Shown here: one piece after another, positions 6,643-14,783 of the stretch
Layout of the letters: every line of letters begins with the position of its first letter
Numbering within the stretch: the stretch's first letter is position 1
IMG/VR virus record: IMGVR_UViG_3300025127_000340
Coordinates: 1-21,382 of that record
Reading direction: 5' to 3' (one strand)
From: a virus
Length of the DNA stretch: 21,382 nt
Notes under the pieces: generated by a model
Databases searched by the model: none
What the model was told of the DNA's origin: nothing
What the model saw: only the letters and a program-made list of their open reading frames with translations
Made by a program: the position numbers and the translations under genes

Positions 6643-8826
6643 TTAACCTAACAAAGCTTTATTAAATTTATCTTTATCAAACTTACCATCAGTTAAGAGA
6701 GTACCTAACTTAATAGTTTGAGTTTTTCCACCTTGTGTGCCACCTTGTGGTTTTGTATATAAACCTAAATCTCTGACTTTAGCAAATTTTACGGGTGCAC
6801 CACTTTGAAAAGTCAAACCATTAGTTGCAGCTAATACATCTTCTATTTCTGCAAGTGAACTTTGTTGGGTGAGTTGTACTTTATCATGTATGCGTTGTAA
6901 TCTTTTTAGTAAAACATCATCGTCTACAAAAGCATATCCAGTAACACCCGCTGCACCACTTGTATATAATCCTACAATCTCTTGAGCTAGCGATCTATCT
7001 ACGTTTGATAAATTTTTTGAACCTTCACCCAATATTTGTTGTATCAAGGTATTAGCTACTTCTTCCATATCTCTGTTATATTCTTCGATATTCGAATAAT
7101 TTTTACCAGGATCTATGTTTGCAACATTAAAAGCTTTTTTCACTAAAGCTTTACCTGCGTTTAAACCACCCGTAATGTTGCCCTCTGAAACGTTGAAAAT
7201 TTGTCCTTGAATAAGTGTCTGTAAATTTCTTGATTTTGTGAAATTTAAAGCTGCACCATCAACTCGTTTAGAAAAAGTATTAAAGTCTTTTGGTGCAAGT
7301 ATTTTTTCTTTATTTAATTTGTTAAGAGCCTTTTTAACTGCTGCGGCGTTATCCATTGCTGCTTTAGTTAATGTTTCAGTTGTAAGACCAGAAGGTATAC
7401 CATTTTTTCTAATAAAACCTTCAGATAAATCTACAACACTGCCTTTTTCATATTTTTTACCATCTACAGTCACGTCTTTATCTGCAATAAAATATTTTAA
7501 TTTTCTATCTTTTGAACGTTCTTGTAAACCATATCTAAGTGCGGCAAGATCTACTTGTCTATTAAAGGCATCTCTTTCTTTTTTATCTTTTATAAATGAA
7601 TCTGCACCTTTTTCTAAACCCTCTGCAATATTAGTTATTGCGTCTGGACTTTTACCTGCAGCTATGGAAAAGAATACTTTTGCTAAAGCAAGATTTTTAT
7701 CCATGCCCTCATATTCTGGTGCGTTTTGTTTAAATTCTGACATTAATTGCTTAAGTTCAGATTGTTGTTCTTCTTCACTACCAGTAGTTATTAACTTTTC
7801 TACTTGTTCTTTTGTTGATGGCTTTGGTTCAACAACATCATCTTTTTTATCTTTTTTATCTTTTTTATCTTCAGTAGTCGTGGTGGTTGTTTTTTCATCT
7901 GGCTTAATTATTTTTTTGTCTGCATCAGATGTTGGTTTTGGTAATACTGGTGATCCAAACTGTGCTTGAGCCCGTCCAGGGGTCATCCTAATATCTTGTT
8001 CACCTAGTTCACCTGCAATACCTAACTCTTCCTCAGCAACAGAAGGATCTGTAGGAAGTCTAGGTTCCACTTCATATTTACCAGTTTTTTCATTATATCT
8101 TACTAATTGTCCATCTTTAGCTAACTCTTGTACTTTCTTATCTTGATCTCTTCTCATAGCAAAATTTAAGGCATCTGCATCCGTAACGTCTATTGCTCCG
8201 ACTTGTGTTGGTGTTAACTCACCTGCTATACCCAACTCCTCTTCAGCAACACTAGGTTCGCCAGTAGGGATTGTGGGTTTTATCTTTTGTGCTTGCATTG
8301 CTTTTTGTAAACCAGGGTCAACAGTTGTTGGCACTTGCTTAAATCCAAACATACTCATTGCATCCGCAGATGGTCTTGTCATTCCGATTCTACCACTTAA
8401 CGTGCTAGCATCTGGTTTACTAGTAAATCCACTAGCTAAACCACCACCAATTGTGCCTAATGCAGTCGCTCCGACATCTCTTACGCCACCTAAAATAGTT
8501 TCACCAAAACCTAATAATTTACCTACTCCACCTTCTCTTCCAACATAATCAGCACCTAAGTTGATTGGTAAATTTTTTCTACCTGCTAAAGTAGCACCTC
8601 TTTGTGCAAGAAAAGTTTGCTCGATTGGACTAAGTGAACCTATGCCTTTATTGTAAGCCTGCAAAGCAAGTCTTTGTACATCGCTCATATTAGTTCCACC
8701 AAAAACCATTGCGGGATTTGTTTTCATTGATGGATTACCACCAGTCTTAAAACTAACTACACCACCCATGGCGTTTAATTTATTGCGGGCATTGCGATTA
8801 AACATTTTGCGATTCATTATGCTCAT
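6643..8826 (-). CDS. Putative internal virion protein with duplicated 14-aa motif
   Basis: A 727-aa protein of unknown function. The N-terminus (MSIMNRKMFNRNARNKLNAM) is basic and is followed by GGVVSFKTGG, a kind of start I recall from marine podovirus structural proteins. Residues about 95-135 are Gly-rich (LLGFGETILGG). The motif PSVAEEELGIAGEL occurs twice, at residues 191-204 and 261-274. It is followed by a low-complexity Thr tract and a Lys/Asp tract (KKDKKDKKD, about 319-329) and then a more globular, helical C-terminal half starting near residue 350. The disordered middle with its repeats could be a flexible linker or a docking segment. Its position among other presumed ejection proteins supports a virion role, but no motif proves it. 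The start ATG at 8826 overlaps the stop of the preceding gene by 1 bp (TAATG). A second ATG nine bases further in is possible. Confidence 0.55.
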   Translation of the reverse strand: MSIMNRKMFNRNARNKLNAMGGVVSFKTGGNPSMKTNPAMVFGGTNMSDVQRLALQAYNKGIGSLSPIEQTFLAQRGATLAGRKNLPINLGADYVGREGGVGKLLGFGETILGGVRDVGATALGTIGGGLASGFTSKPDASTLSGRIGMTRPSADAMSMFGFKQVPTTVDPGLQKAMQAQKIKPTIPTGEPSVAEEELGIAGELTPTQVGAIDVTDADALNFAMRRDQDKKVQELAKDGQLVRYNEKTGKYEVEPRLPTDPSVAEEELGIAGELGEQDIRMTPGRAQAQFGSPVLPKPTSDADKKIIKPDEKTTTTTTEDKKDKKDKKDDVVEPKPSTKEQVEKLITTGSEEEQQSELKQLMSEFKQNAPEYEGMDKNLALAKVFFSIAAGKSPDAITNIAEGLEKGADSFIKDKKERDAFNRQVDLAALRYGLQERSKDRKLKYFIADKDVTVDGKKYEKGSVVDLSEGFIRKNGIPSGLTTETLTKAAMDNAAAVKKALNKLNKEKILAPKDFNTFSKRVDGAALNFTKSRNLQTLIQGQIFNVSEGNITGGLNAGKALVKKAFNVANIDPGKNYSNIEEYNRDMEEVANTLIQQILGEGSKNLSNVDRSLAQEIVGLYTSGAAGVTGYAFVDDDVLLKRLQRIHDKVQLTQQSSLAEIEDVLAATNGLTFQSGAPVKFAKVRDLGLYTKPQGGTQGGKTQTIKLGTLLTDGKFDKDKFNKALLG
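7841..7870 (-). repeat. Short tandem repeat encoding Lys-Lys-Asp
   Basis: A 9-base unit with a T6 run (plus strand TCTTTTTTA) is present about 3.3 times. On the coding strand it gives alternating Lys-Lys-Asp. Because the unit is 9 bases, gain or loss of whole units keeps the reading frame, but slippage within the T6 runs would shift it. Confidence 0.8.
8005..8256 (-). repeat. Two diverged copies of a 42-base coding motif
   Basis: Copies at 8215-8256 and 8005-8046 (210 bases apart) both encode PSVAEEELGIAGEL. All 14 residues are identical, while 7 of the 14 codons differ (Ser, two Glu, Leu, Ile, Glu, Leu), all synonymously. The segment between the copies encodes different sequence. Confidence 0.85.
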
Positions 8827-9713
8827 TAAAATAAGCCTTTTAATATATTACCAAGGCCGCCACCGCCTGCTCCTGCTCCTCCACCGCCAAAAGCACCTAT
8901 AAGACTAGCTACACCACCAGCTAATCCACCAATTTGAGACAATCTACTAGGATCTGGCGAAGTAGTCGTAGTTAATTGTGATTGAGTTGATGGCACACCT
9001 CTAAATATATCTGACATAAAAGATAGTCTTTGATATGGTTCGAATTGAGCTTGTGTAGATGTAGCTCTTAAGGCATCTAGTTCACTTTGTGCTTGTGCTT
9101 GCTCTTGTCCGCCTAATCCAGATAATAAATTAATATCTCTAAGTTGGGCAGCTTGTTGCGCCTCTCCTAAACCTGCAGTTGCAATACCCGCCTTTGTAAA
9201 CAATTCAGATGCCTTTTGTGCTCTGTCTTGTGCAGACTCAAAGGCTTGCGCCCTAAGACCAGCAGACTGTCTTGCAAAAGTATCTGCTAAGTTTCTTTGT
9301 AATTCTTGTTCTGCAATGGCTTGTCTTGACCCACCAAACGCTCCTTGTTGAACCGCTCTACTACCAATTTGTTGCCTTGCAATGTCACCTTGTCTTGTAA
9401 TATCAGCAAGATTTTGATCAATCACATCTTCAATAAATTGATTTTGAAATCTATCTGCACCACCAGGCTGCAAAGCAGCAATGCCTGCTCCTACAGCATC
9501 CGCACCAGTTTGTAACAAATCTTCAAATCCACCAATACCCGCTATTGCTCTATCGACAGCCTCTTGTTGCAAAGGTGTTCTGTCTGCAATTTGTATTTCT
9601 GGAAACTCAACGGGTTGAGTTGCAGTATCTCTAACGTCTGTCAGAAGTTTTTCTAAGAAATCTCTTTGATAATCTGGTAAGACTGTTTTGACTTCTTGTG
9701 TTGACGTTGCCAT
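8826..9713 (-). CDS. Putative virion/ejection protein with GGSR motif and Gly-rich tail
   Basis: A 295-aa protein that is helical and Gln/Ala-rich through most of its length. It contains GAFGGSRQAIAEQELQ at about residues 124-139, then long amphipathic helices (about 140-225), a Thr/Ser/Pro hinge with TTTTSPDPSRLSQIGG, and a hydrophobic Gly-rich C-terminus (ASLIGAFGGGGAGAGGGG, about 268-285) ending in NILKGLF. This architecture recurs in marine phage genomes, as I remember it, next to the tail hub gene. The helical body with a Gly-rich, membrane-active-looking end would suit an internal protein such as T7 gp14, but that is inference. It starts with ATG at 9713 overlapping the preceding stop by 1 bp (TAATG) and ends by the same kind of overlap with the 727-aa gene. 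Confidence 0.6.
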   Translation of the reverse strand: MATSTQEVKTVLPDYQRDFLEKLLTDVRDTATQPVEFPEIQIADRTPLQQEAVDRAIAGIGGFEDLLQTGADAVGAGIAALQPGGADRFQNQFIEDVIDQNLADITRQGDIARQQIGSRAVQQGAFGGSRQAIAEQELQRNLADTFARQSAGLRAQAFESAQDRAQKASELFTKAGIATAGLGEAQQAAQLRDINLLSGLGGQEQAQAQSELDALRATSTQAQFEPYQRLSFMSDIFRGVPSTQSQLTTTTSPDPSRLSQIGGLAGGVASLIGAFGGGGAGAGGGGLGNILKGLF

Positions 9714-10087
9714 TATGCCATTCCTTCAAACTTGTCCATTAAATCATACATAGTTGCTATACCTTTGTCTATATTTCCGTTACCTGCACCTTTAACTGCC
9801 TTTTCTGTAAATACAAACTCATTATTAGATAAGGCTGCACGTTGCACTGGTTTACCATCTTGATATATCATTCCTGGTATACTGTCCGAGGTCCCAGTTC
9901 CAGGACCCTTTAATATACCACCAAACTCTGGAGATCCACCATCCATCAACGCTCTAATACCACCATTATTAGTTGGTGGATTCATTTTAGCCATAACTGC
10001 ATCTTCAAGTTCTTCAATAGAACTATAACCCATACCAGTGTTTGGATCGTTAAAATTTAATAAACTACTTATACCAGTTTGCATCAT
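9713..10087 (-). CDS. Small conserved phage structural-type protein (LSNNEFVFT motif)
   Basis: A 124-aa protein. The recognisable core runs GPGTGTSDSIPGMI, then a short strand, then ALSNNEFVFTEKAVKGAG and MYDLMDKFE. I recall this block from many phages, where it stands alone or forms the end of large tail or tape-measure proteins. Its biochemical role is not known. I prefer the ATG at 10087 (or the adjacent one at 10084) over an in-frame TTG at 10093. No clear Shine-Dalgarno sequence precedes either. The gene sits between a small tail-type gene (about 37 bp away) and the GGSR protein (1-bp overlap), inside the presumed internal-protein block. The Gly-rich core between residues 40 and 75 suggests a flexible or looped fold. 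Confidence 0.7.
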   Translation of the reverse strand: MMQTGISSLLNFNDPNTGMGYSSIEELEDAVMAKMNPPTNNGGIRALMDGGSPEFGGILKGPGTGTSDSIPGMIYQDGKPVQRAALSNNEFVFTEKAVKGAGNGNIDKGIATMYDLMDKFEGMA

Positions 10088-10124
10088 GTTCAAATACTAA
10101 CAAAAAATTAAATACTCGTCTATA

Positions 10125-10412
10125 TTATGATGTTGTAACAGTTACATTTCCTAATGCAGTAGTTCCAACAAAAGTTCCAGAAAAAATATCCTCTGTAGTT
10201 ACAATTCTTAAAAAGCCTGCATCACCAATAAATATATCACCTTCTTGTAATGCATTGCTACTACCTTGTCCACCAACACCTTGAAAGTTTATATTAGCAG
10301 ATCTAACTTCATCTATCAGTCTATCAAGTGCACGTGCTAATTGATTCACGTAAACTTGATCGTATTCTGAAGGTGCTATAGGCAGCACTGTTCGTACAAT
10401 TTTTTTTGTCAT
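10125..10412 (-). CDS. Small conserved protein with C-terminal LGNVTVTTS motif
   Basis: A 95-aa protein. The N-terminal half is helical (PSEYDQVYVNQLARALDRLI), and the C-terminal half is strand-rich and contains GDIFIGDAGFLRIV before the end GTTALGNVTVTTS. No enzymatic motif is present. The terminal L-G-N-V-T-V-T-T-S is nearly the same as the end of the 103-aa protein at 20181-20492, although the remainder of the two proteins is unrelated. The gene overlaps the stop of the tail hub gene by 4 bp (ATGA, 10409-10412), so it is probably produced together with the hub and may be a small virion or assembly component. Function is unknown. Confidence 0.72.
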   Translation of the reverse strand: MTKKIVRTVLPIAPSEYDQVYVNQLARALDRLIDEVRSANINFQGVGGQGSSNALQEGDIFIGDAGFLRIVTTEDIFSGTFVGTTALGNVTVTTS

Positions 10413-12277
10413 CTTCTACCATCAGGTCTAGCATCTAACCTTGGAGCACCTAGTCTCCATTTAACTCCGATAGCTTCATTTTCTACTCTTAAGGACATTT
10501 GCCTTCCTCTAGCTCTGAAAAAAACATTGTCATCATAAACCTCTGGTGGACCAGATGCAGTTCTTGTCACAGTGCCACTTGGAGATTCTGTAAAATCATC
10601 GCCTGGAAAATCACGACTTCTCATTGTAAGTTTAGCAACAGGATTGGAAGCAGACGATCCTCTAAAATTCAAGTCTGGCACTATTCTATTAATTAACATG
10701 AACTGATGACCATCGCCAATATCAAAGTCACTAGACTCAACAAAAGCGTTTACGGCCACTGCACTACCCGTTGCAAAATCATCTAAACCATCTTCATGAT
10801 TAAATAAATATCTGTCAGTGCCCGTTGCTTGTGGAAAACTTCTTAGACCAGACGCTCTATCATTCCATGTGGTTCTAACTAAATTACCAAAATACCAAAC
10901 CTTTTCATTATAATTCCAAATAACGTAACGATCTATTTCAGAACTTGATGCACTACAATAAAACCACCAGATTTCTGTCTGACTACCTATACTGCCCGCA
11001 TGAAACTTAAATGATTGTTGATTGTTCATATCATTAAAAACGTAGTCACGCACACTACATGGTATAGCCTGTATTCGTCCATCATAAATATAAAAGTTTT
11101 CTTGACCCATCCAATAAACAACGTCATTAACACTTATCGCAGTATTAGGTCCAGCAATCCTAATATTGTCACCAATCATAGAGACACCAAAAGTGAATGG
11201 AGGTCCTATAAATTGCATTGAATATAAAGCTTGATCTGTCCAAACAAGTATTTGTCTGCTTGTTTGTACTGCGGTTATTATTTCAGAGCCTTTAGACAAA
11301 CGTATATCACCAGCCGTATTTGTTGCAGTTGGTGTAAAATCAGTTAGAGACTCTTGTGATCCAAACCTTATAAGCAAAGGATCTTGAGCGTTCGTACCAA
11401 TAGTATTTGCACCAAAAAATATAATGTGTCTGTCAACGTCTGAAACTAATATTTTTCTCGCTAATGTTGGTGTGTCTGATGCACCAGCAAGAGATGATAA
11501 TTCTACTGCTCTTGTAGTGACATTTGTGCTTGCATCCCAATAATAAATAGATCCATCGGCTATGTTAAAAATTAAATCTTCACCAAAGTTATCTGCAAAC
11601 CAGAGTCTTAAAGTTTGGCCTGACAGTGAACCAGAGTCTGAGTTCCATGTAAATCTACCCCACGTTCCTGCTGACCAACCCGCACCAAGAATTGTTGTAT
11701 TCAATCCAACGCTAATTTGAAAAGCAGCGGTTCCAGAAGATCCTCCACCTGTAGTGCTTCCAGATGAAGCAGATCCAGCAGTTGTGATGGTAAAAGTTGT
11801 TGTAGAAGGAGTAGATGTTATAACGTGTTCAGTGTTTAATTGATCGGCTGTAATGCCATCAGTTGCAGTCAAACTAGCTAATGTTACAAAATCATTAGTG
11901 GTTGCTCCGTGAGCCGTAGATGTTGTAATTGTAACAACGCCACTGCCTGCACCACCAGTTGTATTGACTGGGTTTGATGCTAAAGATATTGTAGCTCTCA
12001 AAGGTGTTATGTCATTGTAAACACCTGCGTTTTCTAAATATGTTTTTTTCTCAGAACCAATAAATAACAAATTTTCAGATTGTAAAGTTACAAAATCATG
12101 TAACTTTCTTGCAGTTCCTTCAAATTGTGTATTAGAACTTCTTGTCCAACCACCTATGCGTTCTACATATCCATTACGAAAACGTATTTTATCACAATTA
12201 AACCAACCACCTTCGTTTGAATAATTAGTTCCTTCTCTATTTATCCCTGGTCTAAATTGTAATTTTGATAAAGGCAT
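10409..12277 (-). CDS. Tail hub/nozzle protein, P22 gp10-like
   Basis: A 622-aa protein. The start MPLSKLQFRPGINREGTNY, followed by GGWFNCDKIRFRNG and ERIGGW, is typical of the P22 gp10-like family, which forms the tail hub below the adaptor ring and stabilises packaged DNA. The body has repeated aromatic strands (IIFFGAN, ILVWTDQALYSMQF, VVYWMGQENFYIYDG, YVIWNYNEKVWYFGN) consistent with a beta-propeller. Residues about 105-182 look like an inserted domain: VVTITTSTAHG, then NDFVTLASL, LNTEHVIT and a Ser/Gly/Thr linker. I chose the ATG at 12277 because the family usually begins MPL-x-KL, and AAGGA lies about 11 bases before it. An in-frame ATG at 12289 is possible but has its AGG directly against the start codon. 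T7 gp12 is a functional counterpart. Confidence 0.8.
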   Translation of the reverse strand: MPLSKLQFRPGINREGTNYSNEGGWFNCDKIRFRNGYVERIGGWTRSSNTQFEGTARKLHDFVTLQSENLLFIGSEKKTYLENAGVYNDITPLRATISLASNPVNTTGGAGSGVVTITTSTAHGATTNDFVTLASLTATDGITADQLNTEHVITSTPSTTTFTITTAGSASSGSTTGGGSSGTAAFQISVGLNTTILGAGWSAGTWGRFTWNSDSGSLSGQTLRLWFADNFGEDLIFNIADGSIYYWDASTNVTTRAVELSSLAGASDTPTLARKILVSDVDRHIIFFGANTIGTNAQDPLLIRFGSQESLTDFTPTATNTAGDIRLSKGSEIITAVQTSRQILVWTDQALYSMQFIGPPFTFGVSMIGDNIRIAGPNTAISVNDVVYWMGQENFYIYDGRIQAIPCSVRDYVFNDMNNQQSFKFHAGSIGSQTEIWWFYCSASSSEIDRYVIWNYNEKVWYFGNLVRTTWNDRASGLRSFPQATGTDRYLFNHEDGLDDFATGSAVAVNAFVESSDFDIGDGHQFMLINRIVPDLNFRGSSASNPVAKLTMRSRDFPGDDFTESPSGTVTRTASGPPEVYDDNVFFRARGRQMSLRVENEAIGVKWRLGAPRLDARPDGRR

Positions 12278-12278
12278 G

Positions 12279-12458
12279 TCAATCTGCATCCTTTATCTTG
12301 TTGCCTTCAGCTACCCATTGTTGGATTGCTCGGTAGTGTCTGTTAGCAGGGTCTTTAGGAACGAACATCTCTTGCCCGTCTATTATTGTTACAACACCAG
12401 TTTTTACATCATCATCATCTTCATGCCATTGTGCTGAAGTAATATTCATATTATCCAT
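12279..12458 (-). CDS. Small acidic protein, possible tail fibre chaperone
   Basis: A 59-aa protein, N-terminal QWHEDDDDVKTGVVTII, then DGQEMFVPKDPANRHYRAIQ, ending in WVAEGNKIKDAD. The ending, in which an 'x-x-Y-x-A-I-x-x-W-x-x-x-G-N-x-I' helix precedes an acidic tail, resembles small phage proteins found beside fibre genes (XkdW-like or tail fibre assembly type). I infer this from pattern and position only. The start at 12458 is set by AGGAG at 12464-12468. The gene lies 8 bp after the CBM-like fibre gene and ends 1 bp before the chosen hub start, so it is embedded in the tail operon. Confidence 0.7.
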   Translation of the reverse strand: MDNMNITSAQWHEDDDDVKTGVVTIIDGQEMFVPKDPANRHYRAIQQWVAEGNKIKDAD

Positions 12459-12463
12459 ATTAT

Positions 12464-12468
12464 CTCCT
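12464..12468 (-). promoter_or_regulatory. Shine-Dalgarno deciding the start at 12458
   Basis: AGGAG on the minus strand, five bases before the ATG at 12458. It rules against a longer frame that would begin at 12497 inside the preceding fibre gene. It also overlaps that gene's last codons region (stop at 12467-12469). Confidence 0.7.
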
Positions 12469-13378
12469 ATAACTCTGCATCTGCTGTAAACCCACATTTT
12501 GTAGCATTACTTGAACTTGTTTGTGGAGTGTGCATAGTAAAAACAGTTGGTAATGCTTGTATATTTGCACCATCTGTAAAGTTACCTTCGCCTGAAACTA
12601 TATATCTACCTGAACCAGTATCTACGTCTGTTTTTGTTTGTACAGTAGGAGATGCTCTCATAGTGGTTGCAAAAGGTATCATTAGTGGTCGTGGTGCTCT
12701 GCCAAAACTCACATCTCCTGATGCTATAGAACTGCCAGGATTGCTTTGTGTATAATATCTAAGACACAAAGATAAACTTTCAGCACGACTTAAATGCTCA
12801 AAGGGAGTTGCCACAGAACCTTCTTGTAATTGTACTCCTGTAACTGCCATAGTAAATGTGCTTGATCCTGAACATAAAATATTAAGTGCAAGACCATTCA
12901 ACCCTGCTGCTGGCACAGTCCATGATGCTGTGTATTTAACATAATCAGATGTGAGTGTTCCTAAATTTTGTTCTTGTATTGTTGTAGTTGAACTAAAATC
13001 ATCTGCACTATCTGCCGTTTGTAAACTGGTAAATAGAGTTGTAGCATTAGATACATTTTTAGCAAAAAAGCTAACTGTAACAACTTTACCTGATAAATGC
13101 TGTACGTTTTTACTTTCAATCCTTTGACTAATTATAGGATTACCTGATGTAGCACTAACAGTTATAGCAGTTGGAAACTCTGTAGGCGTACCACTTGTTA
13201 TAACAGCAGACGCACTACAACCTGATAATGTAAATCTATCAACAAAATATCCTGATGTAACTGATGAAGCTCCTCTTTGTTTTATAGCCATATCTCCATT
13301 GATTATCAAATTTGTGCGACCTTTACTGCTATTAGTTAGGATTTCACCCATCTTTGCTAATTCTGCTGCTTTGGTCAT
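12467..13378 (-). CDS. Tail fibre-type protein with carbohydrate-binding-like domain
   Basis: A 303-aa protein, probably a receptor-binding or fibre component. Residues 23-36 read NLIINGDMAIKQRG and are followed by YFVDRF (44-49), a common opening of a phage tail domain with a galactose-binding/CBM-like jelly roll. The jelly roll continues through VVTVSFFAKN (about 99-108), KYTASWTVPAAGLNG and MAVTGVQLQEGSVATPFE (about 177-194), the last being the typical closing strand of such modules. After RYYTQS (207-212) a separate C-terminal region with PFATTMRASPTVQ may form the trimer tip. It starts 4 bp inside the preceding S74 fibre gene (ATGA, 13375-13378) with GGAG upstream. Which sugar or receptor it binds cannot be said. 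Confidence 0.75.
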   Translation of the reverse strand: MTKAAELAKMGEILTNSSKGRTNLIINGDMAIKQRGASSVTSGYFVDRFTLSGCSASAVITSGTPTEFPTAITVSATSGNPIISQRIESKNVQHLSGKVVTVSFFAKNVSNATTLFTSLQTADSADDFSSTTTIQEQNLGTLTSDYVKYTASWTVPAAGLNGLALNILCSGSSTFTMAVTGVQLQEGSVATPFEHLSRAESLSLCLRYYTQSNPGSSIASGDVSFGRAPRPLMIPFATTMRASPTVQTKTDVDTGSGRYIVSGEGNFTDGANIQALPTVFTMHTPQTSSSNATKCGFTADAEL

Positions 13379-14487
13379 TCTGCGTTCTCCAATGCTGTAA
13401 TTCTAGCTTCTAATTCTTGTATGGTTTTTACAAGTAATGGTACGAGTTTGCTTTGGTCTATGCCTTGTGGTTTAATTCTAGTTTGCTCATTACCATCATC
13501 ATCAGTATATGTTTCAGTTGCATCTTTTTCACCAGTTATTGCTTCAGGTACAATGCTTGAAACTTCATGAGCAATAAAACCATCTACTGTAGTATCGGCA
13601 TCTACAATAAAATTAAATCTACAAGGTTTTAATTGTTTTAATCTTGTTGTAGCATCAAAATCGTAGTTTAAGTTTTCTTTCAGTCTGTAATCTGAAGATG
13701 TATTAAATGCAGTTGCACTTCCACTTGTTTTTATACTACCTCTCTCAGCACCACCACTATCTTTGAATTGTATCATTGTTGCAGTTTGTGAACTTTGAGC
13801 ATAGGTATGTTGAAGTGTAACTAAATTTTTATCAGCATTTTCAGAGTGTGTTACTTTCAAGGCATGAGATGCACTTGAAGTTTGAATATCTACTACACCA
13901 GAAGGTGAGGTTGTACCCATACCAACAAAACCACCTTGCGACATATCAATATGCACTGGTGTTATTTCGCTACCACCATCATTACCTTTAATTTGTATGT
14001 CTTGGTCTTGTATAGGATTTTTAATTACAAGATAACTTGAAGAATTAGTTAACTCACCAAAAACAGTTCCATTGTCAGCTAATTTTATATCTGCTCCATT
14101 TGCATCAAGAGTAAGGTCACCTTCAACATCTATTGTTAAATCACCACTATCAGTAATATTACCACCAAAACTAACAGCACCATCAAACGTACCACCATCT
14201 GCTTTGCTTACAGTGTCTGCTACTGAAAATACGTCAAATGCTACGACCACTACGAGGTCATCTACCGATGCAGCTTGTGCTAGTACGATTGATGTACCAC
14301 TTGTTGATGTATAGTCTGCGTCACCTAACTTGATACCATTTTGGTATACATCTACGAAGTTACTGTCTTTGTAGCTTAAAGATGTACCCTCTGCACCTGC
14401 ACCACTGAATGTGGTCTGCGATGCTGTGGCAGTGTAGGTGTGAACCCTACGCACTCCGTTAGATGGACTGACTCCTATGTATGCCAT
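13375..14487 (-). CDS. Tail fibre with C-terminal peptidase S74 self-cleaving chaperone
   Basis: A 370-aa fibre protein in three parts. Residues 1-90 form an N-terminal module (MAYIG, TTFSG, VDVYQNGIKL) that is also present in the fibre at 15290-16183 and is probably the virion anchor. Residues about 100-240 are repetitive beta-strands with GDLTIDVEGDLTLD and GMGTTSP. The C-terminal part begins with SSDYRLKENL. By comparison with endosialidase, S265 and K270 are the Ser-Lys dyad, with cleavage just before S265 releasing about 106 residues after the trimer has folded. VDGFIAHEVS and a terminal coiled coil (LVKTIQELEARITALENA) complete the S74 domain. The mature fibre would therefore be about 264 residues. 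The gene has a GGGG sequence before its ATG and sits 3 bp after the preceding gene. Confidence 0.88.
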   Translation of the reverse strand: MAYIGVSPSNGVRRVHTYTATASQTTFSGAGAEGTSLSYKDSNFVDVYQNGIKLGDADYTSTSGTSIVLAQAASVDDLVVVVAFDVFSVADTVSKADGGTFDGAVSFGGNITDSGDLTIDVEGDLTLDANGADIKLADNGTVFGELTNSSSYLVIKNPIQDQDIQIKGNDGGSEITPVHIDMSQGGFVGMGTTSPSGVVDIQTSSASHALKVTHSENADKNLVTLQHTYAQSSQTATMIQFKDSGGAERGSIKTSGSATAFNTSSDYRLKENLNYDFDATTRLKQLKPCRFNFIVDADTTVDGFIAHEVSSIVPEAITGEKDATETYTDDDGNEQTRIKPQGIDQSKLVPLLVKTIQELEARITALENAE

Positions 14488-14490
14488 ACT

Positions 14491-14778
14491 TTAATCCCCT
14501 TGAGATTCCTTAAATGTTTTGTGATTAGCTTTTACTGTGTCTGTCCATAAAGCGTTACAAATTGCTTGTACTTTTGTTGACTCTCCTGATATATCTGTTG
14601 GGGTATGTGTCCAAGTGTCTCCCTCTTTTTTAGATACAAAAGGTTGCAACACATGACGATGACGAGACCTACTTATCTCTGCACCATCTTCTTTAATAAT
14701 TGTGTCCGTTGCCACTTGTACATTCCAATCCCCAACTACTTCTATTTTTGGGATTATAACCTCTTTTGTTATTGCCAT
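14491..14778 (-). CDS. Small conserved protein of unknown function in fibre cluster
   Basis: A 95-aa protein I cannot assign to a characterised family. It starts MAITKEVIIPKIEVVGDWNV, continues with a strand-turn-strand region and ISRSRHRHVLQPF, and ends with a helix containing VQAICNALWTD and a short charged tail. There is no signal peptide, membrane segment or catalytic motif. It could be a small virion protein or assembly helper for the fibres around it. The start is fixed by AAGGAGA at 14784-14790, which is embedded in the end of the preceding gene. An in-frame ATG at 14802 would overlap that gene and is less likely. Confidence 0.7.
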   Translation of the reverse strand: MAITKEVIIPKIEVVGDWNVQVATDTIIKEDGAEISRSRHRHVLQPFVSKKEGDTWTHTPTDISGESTKVQAICNALWTDTVKANHKTFKESQGD

Positions 14779-14783
14779 TATTG

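Noticed and set aside
7238-7969. A 243-aa plus-strand open frame
   Set aside because: It lies opposite the 727-aa gene. It is Ser/Leu/Phe-rich and low in complexity, as expected for the complement of Lys/Asp/Glu codons, and has no ribosome binding site or family motif.
9036-9050. GGTTCGAATT resembling a tRNA T-loop
   Set aside because: There is no acceptor stem or anticodon arm at the right distance, and the site is inside the 295-aa gene.
10094-10124. Possible promoter or terminator in the A+T-rich gap before the 124-aa gene
   Set aside because: The gap is only about 30-37 bases, has no stem with a T-tract, and shows no well-placed -35/-10 pair.
12459-12497. Longer start at 12497 for the small acidic gene
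   Set aside because: It would overlap the preceding fibre gene by 31 bases, whereas the ATG at 12458 has AGGAG at the proper distance.
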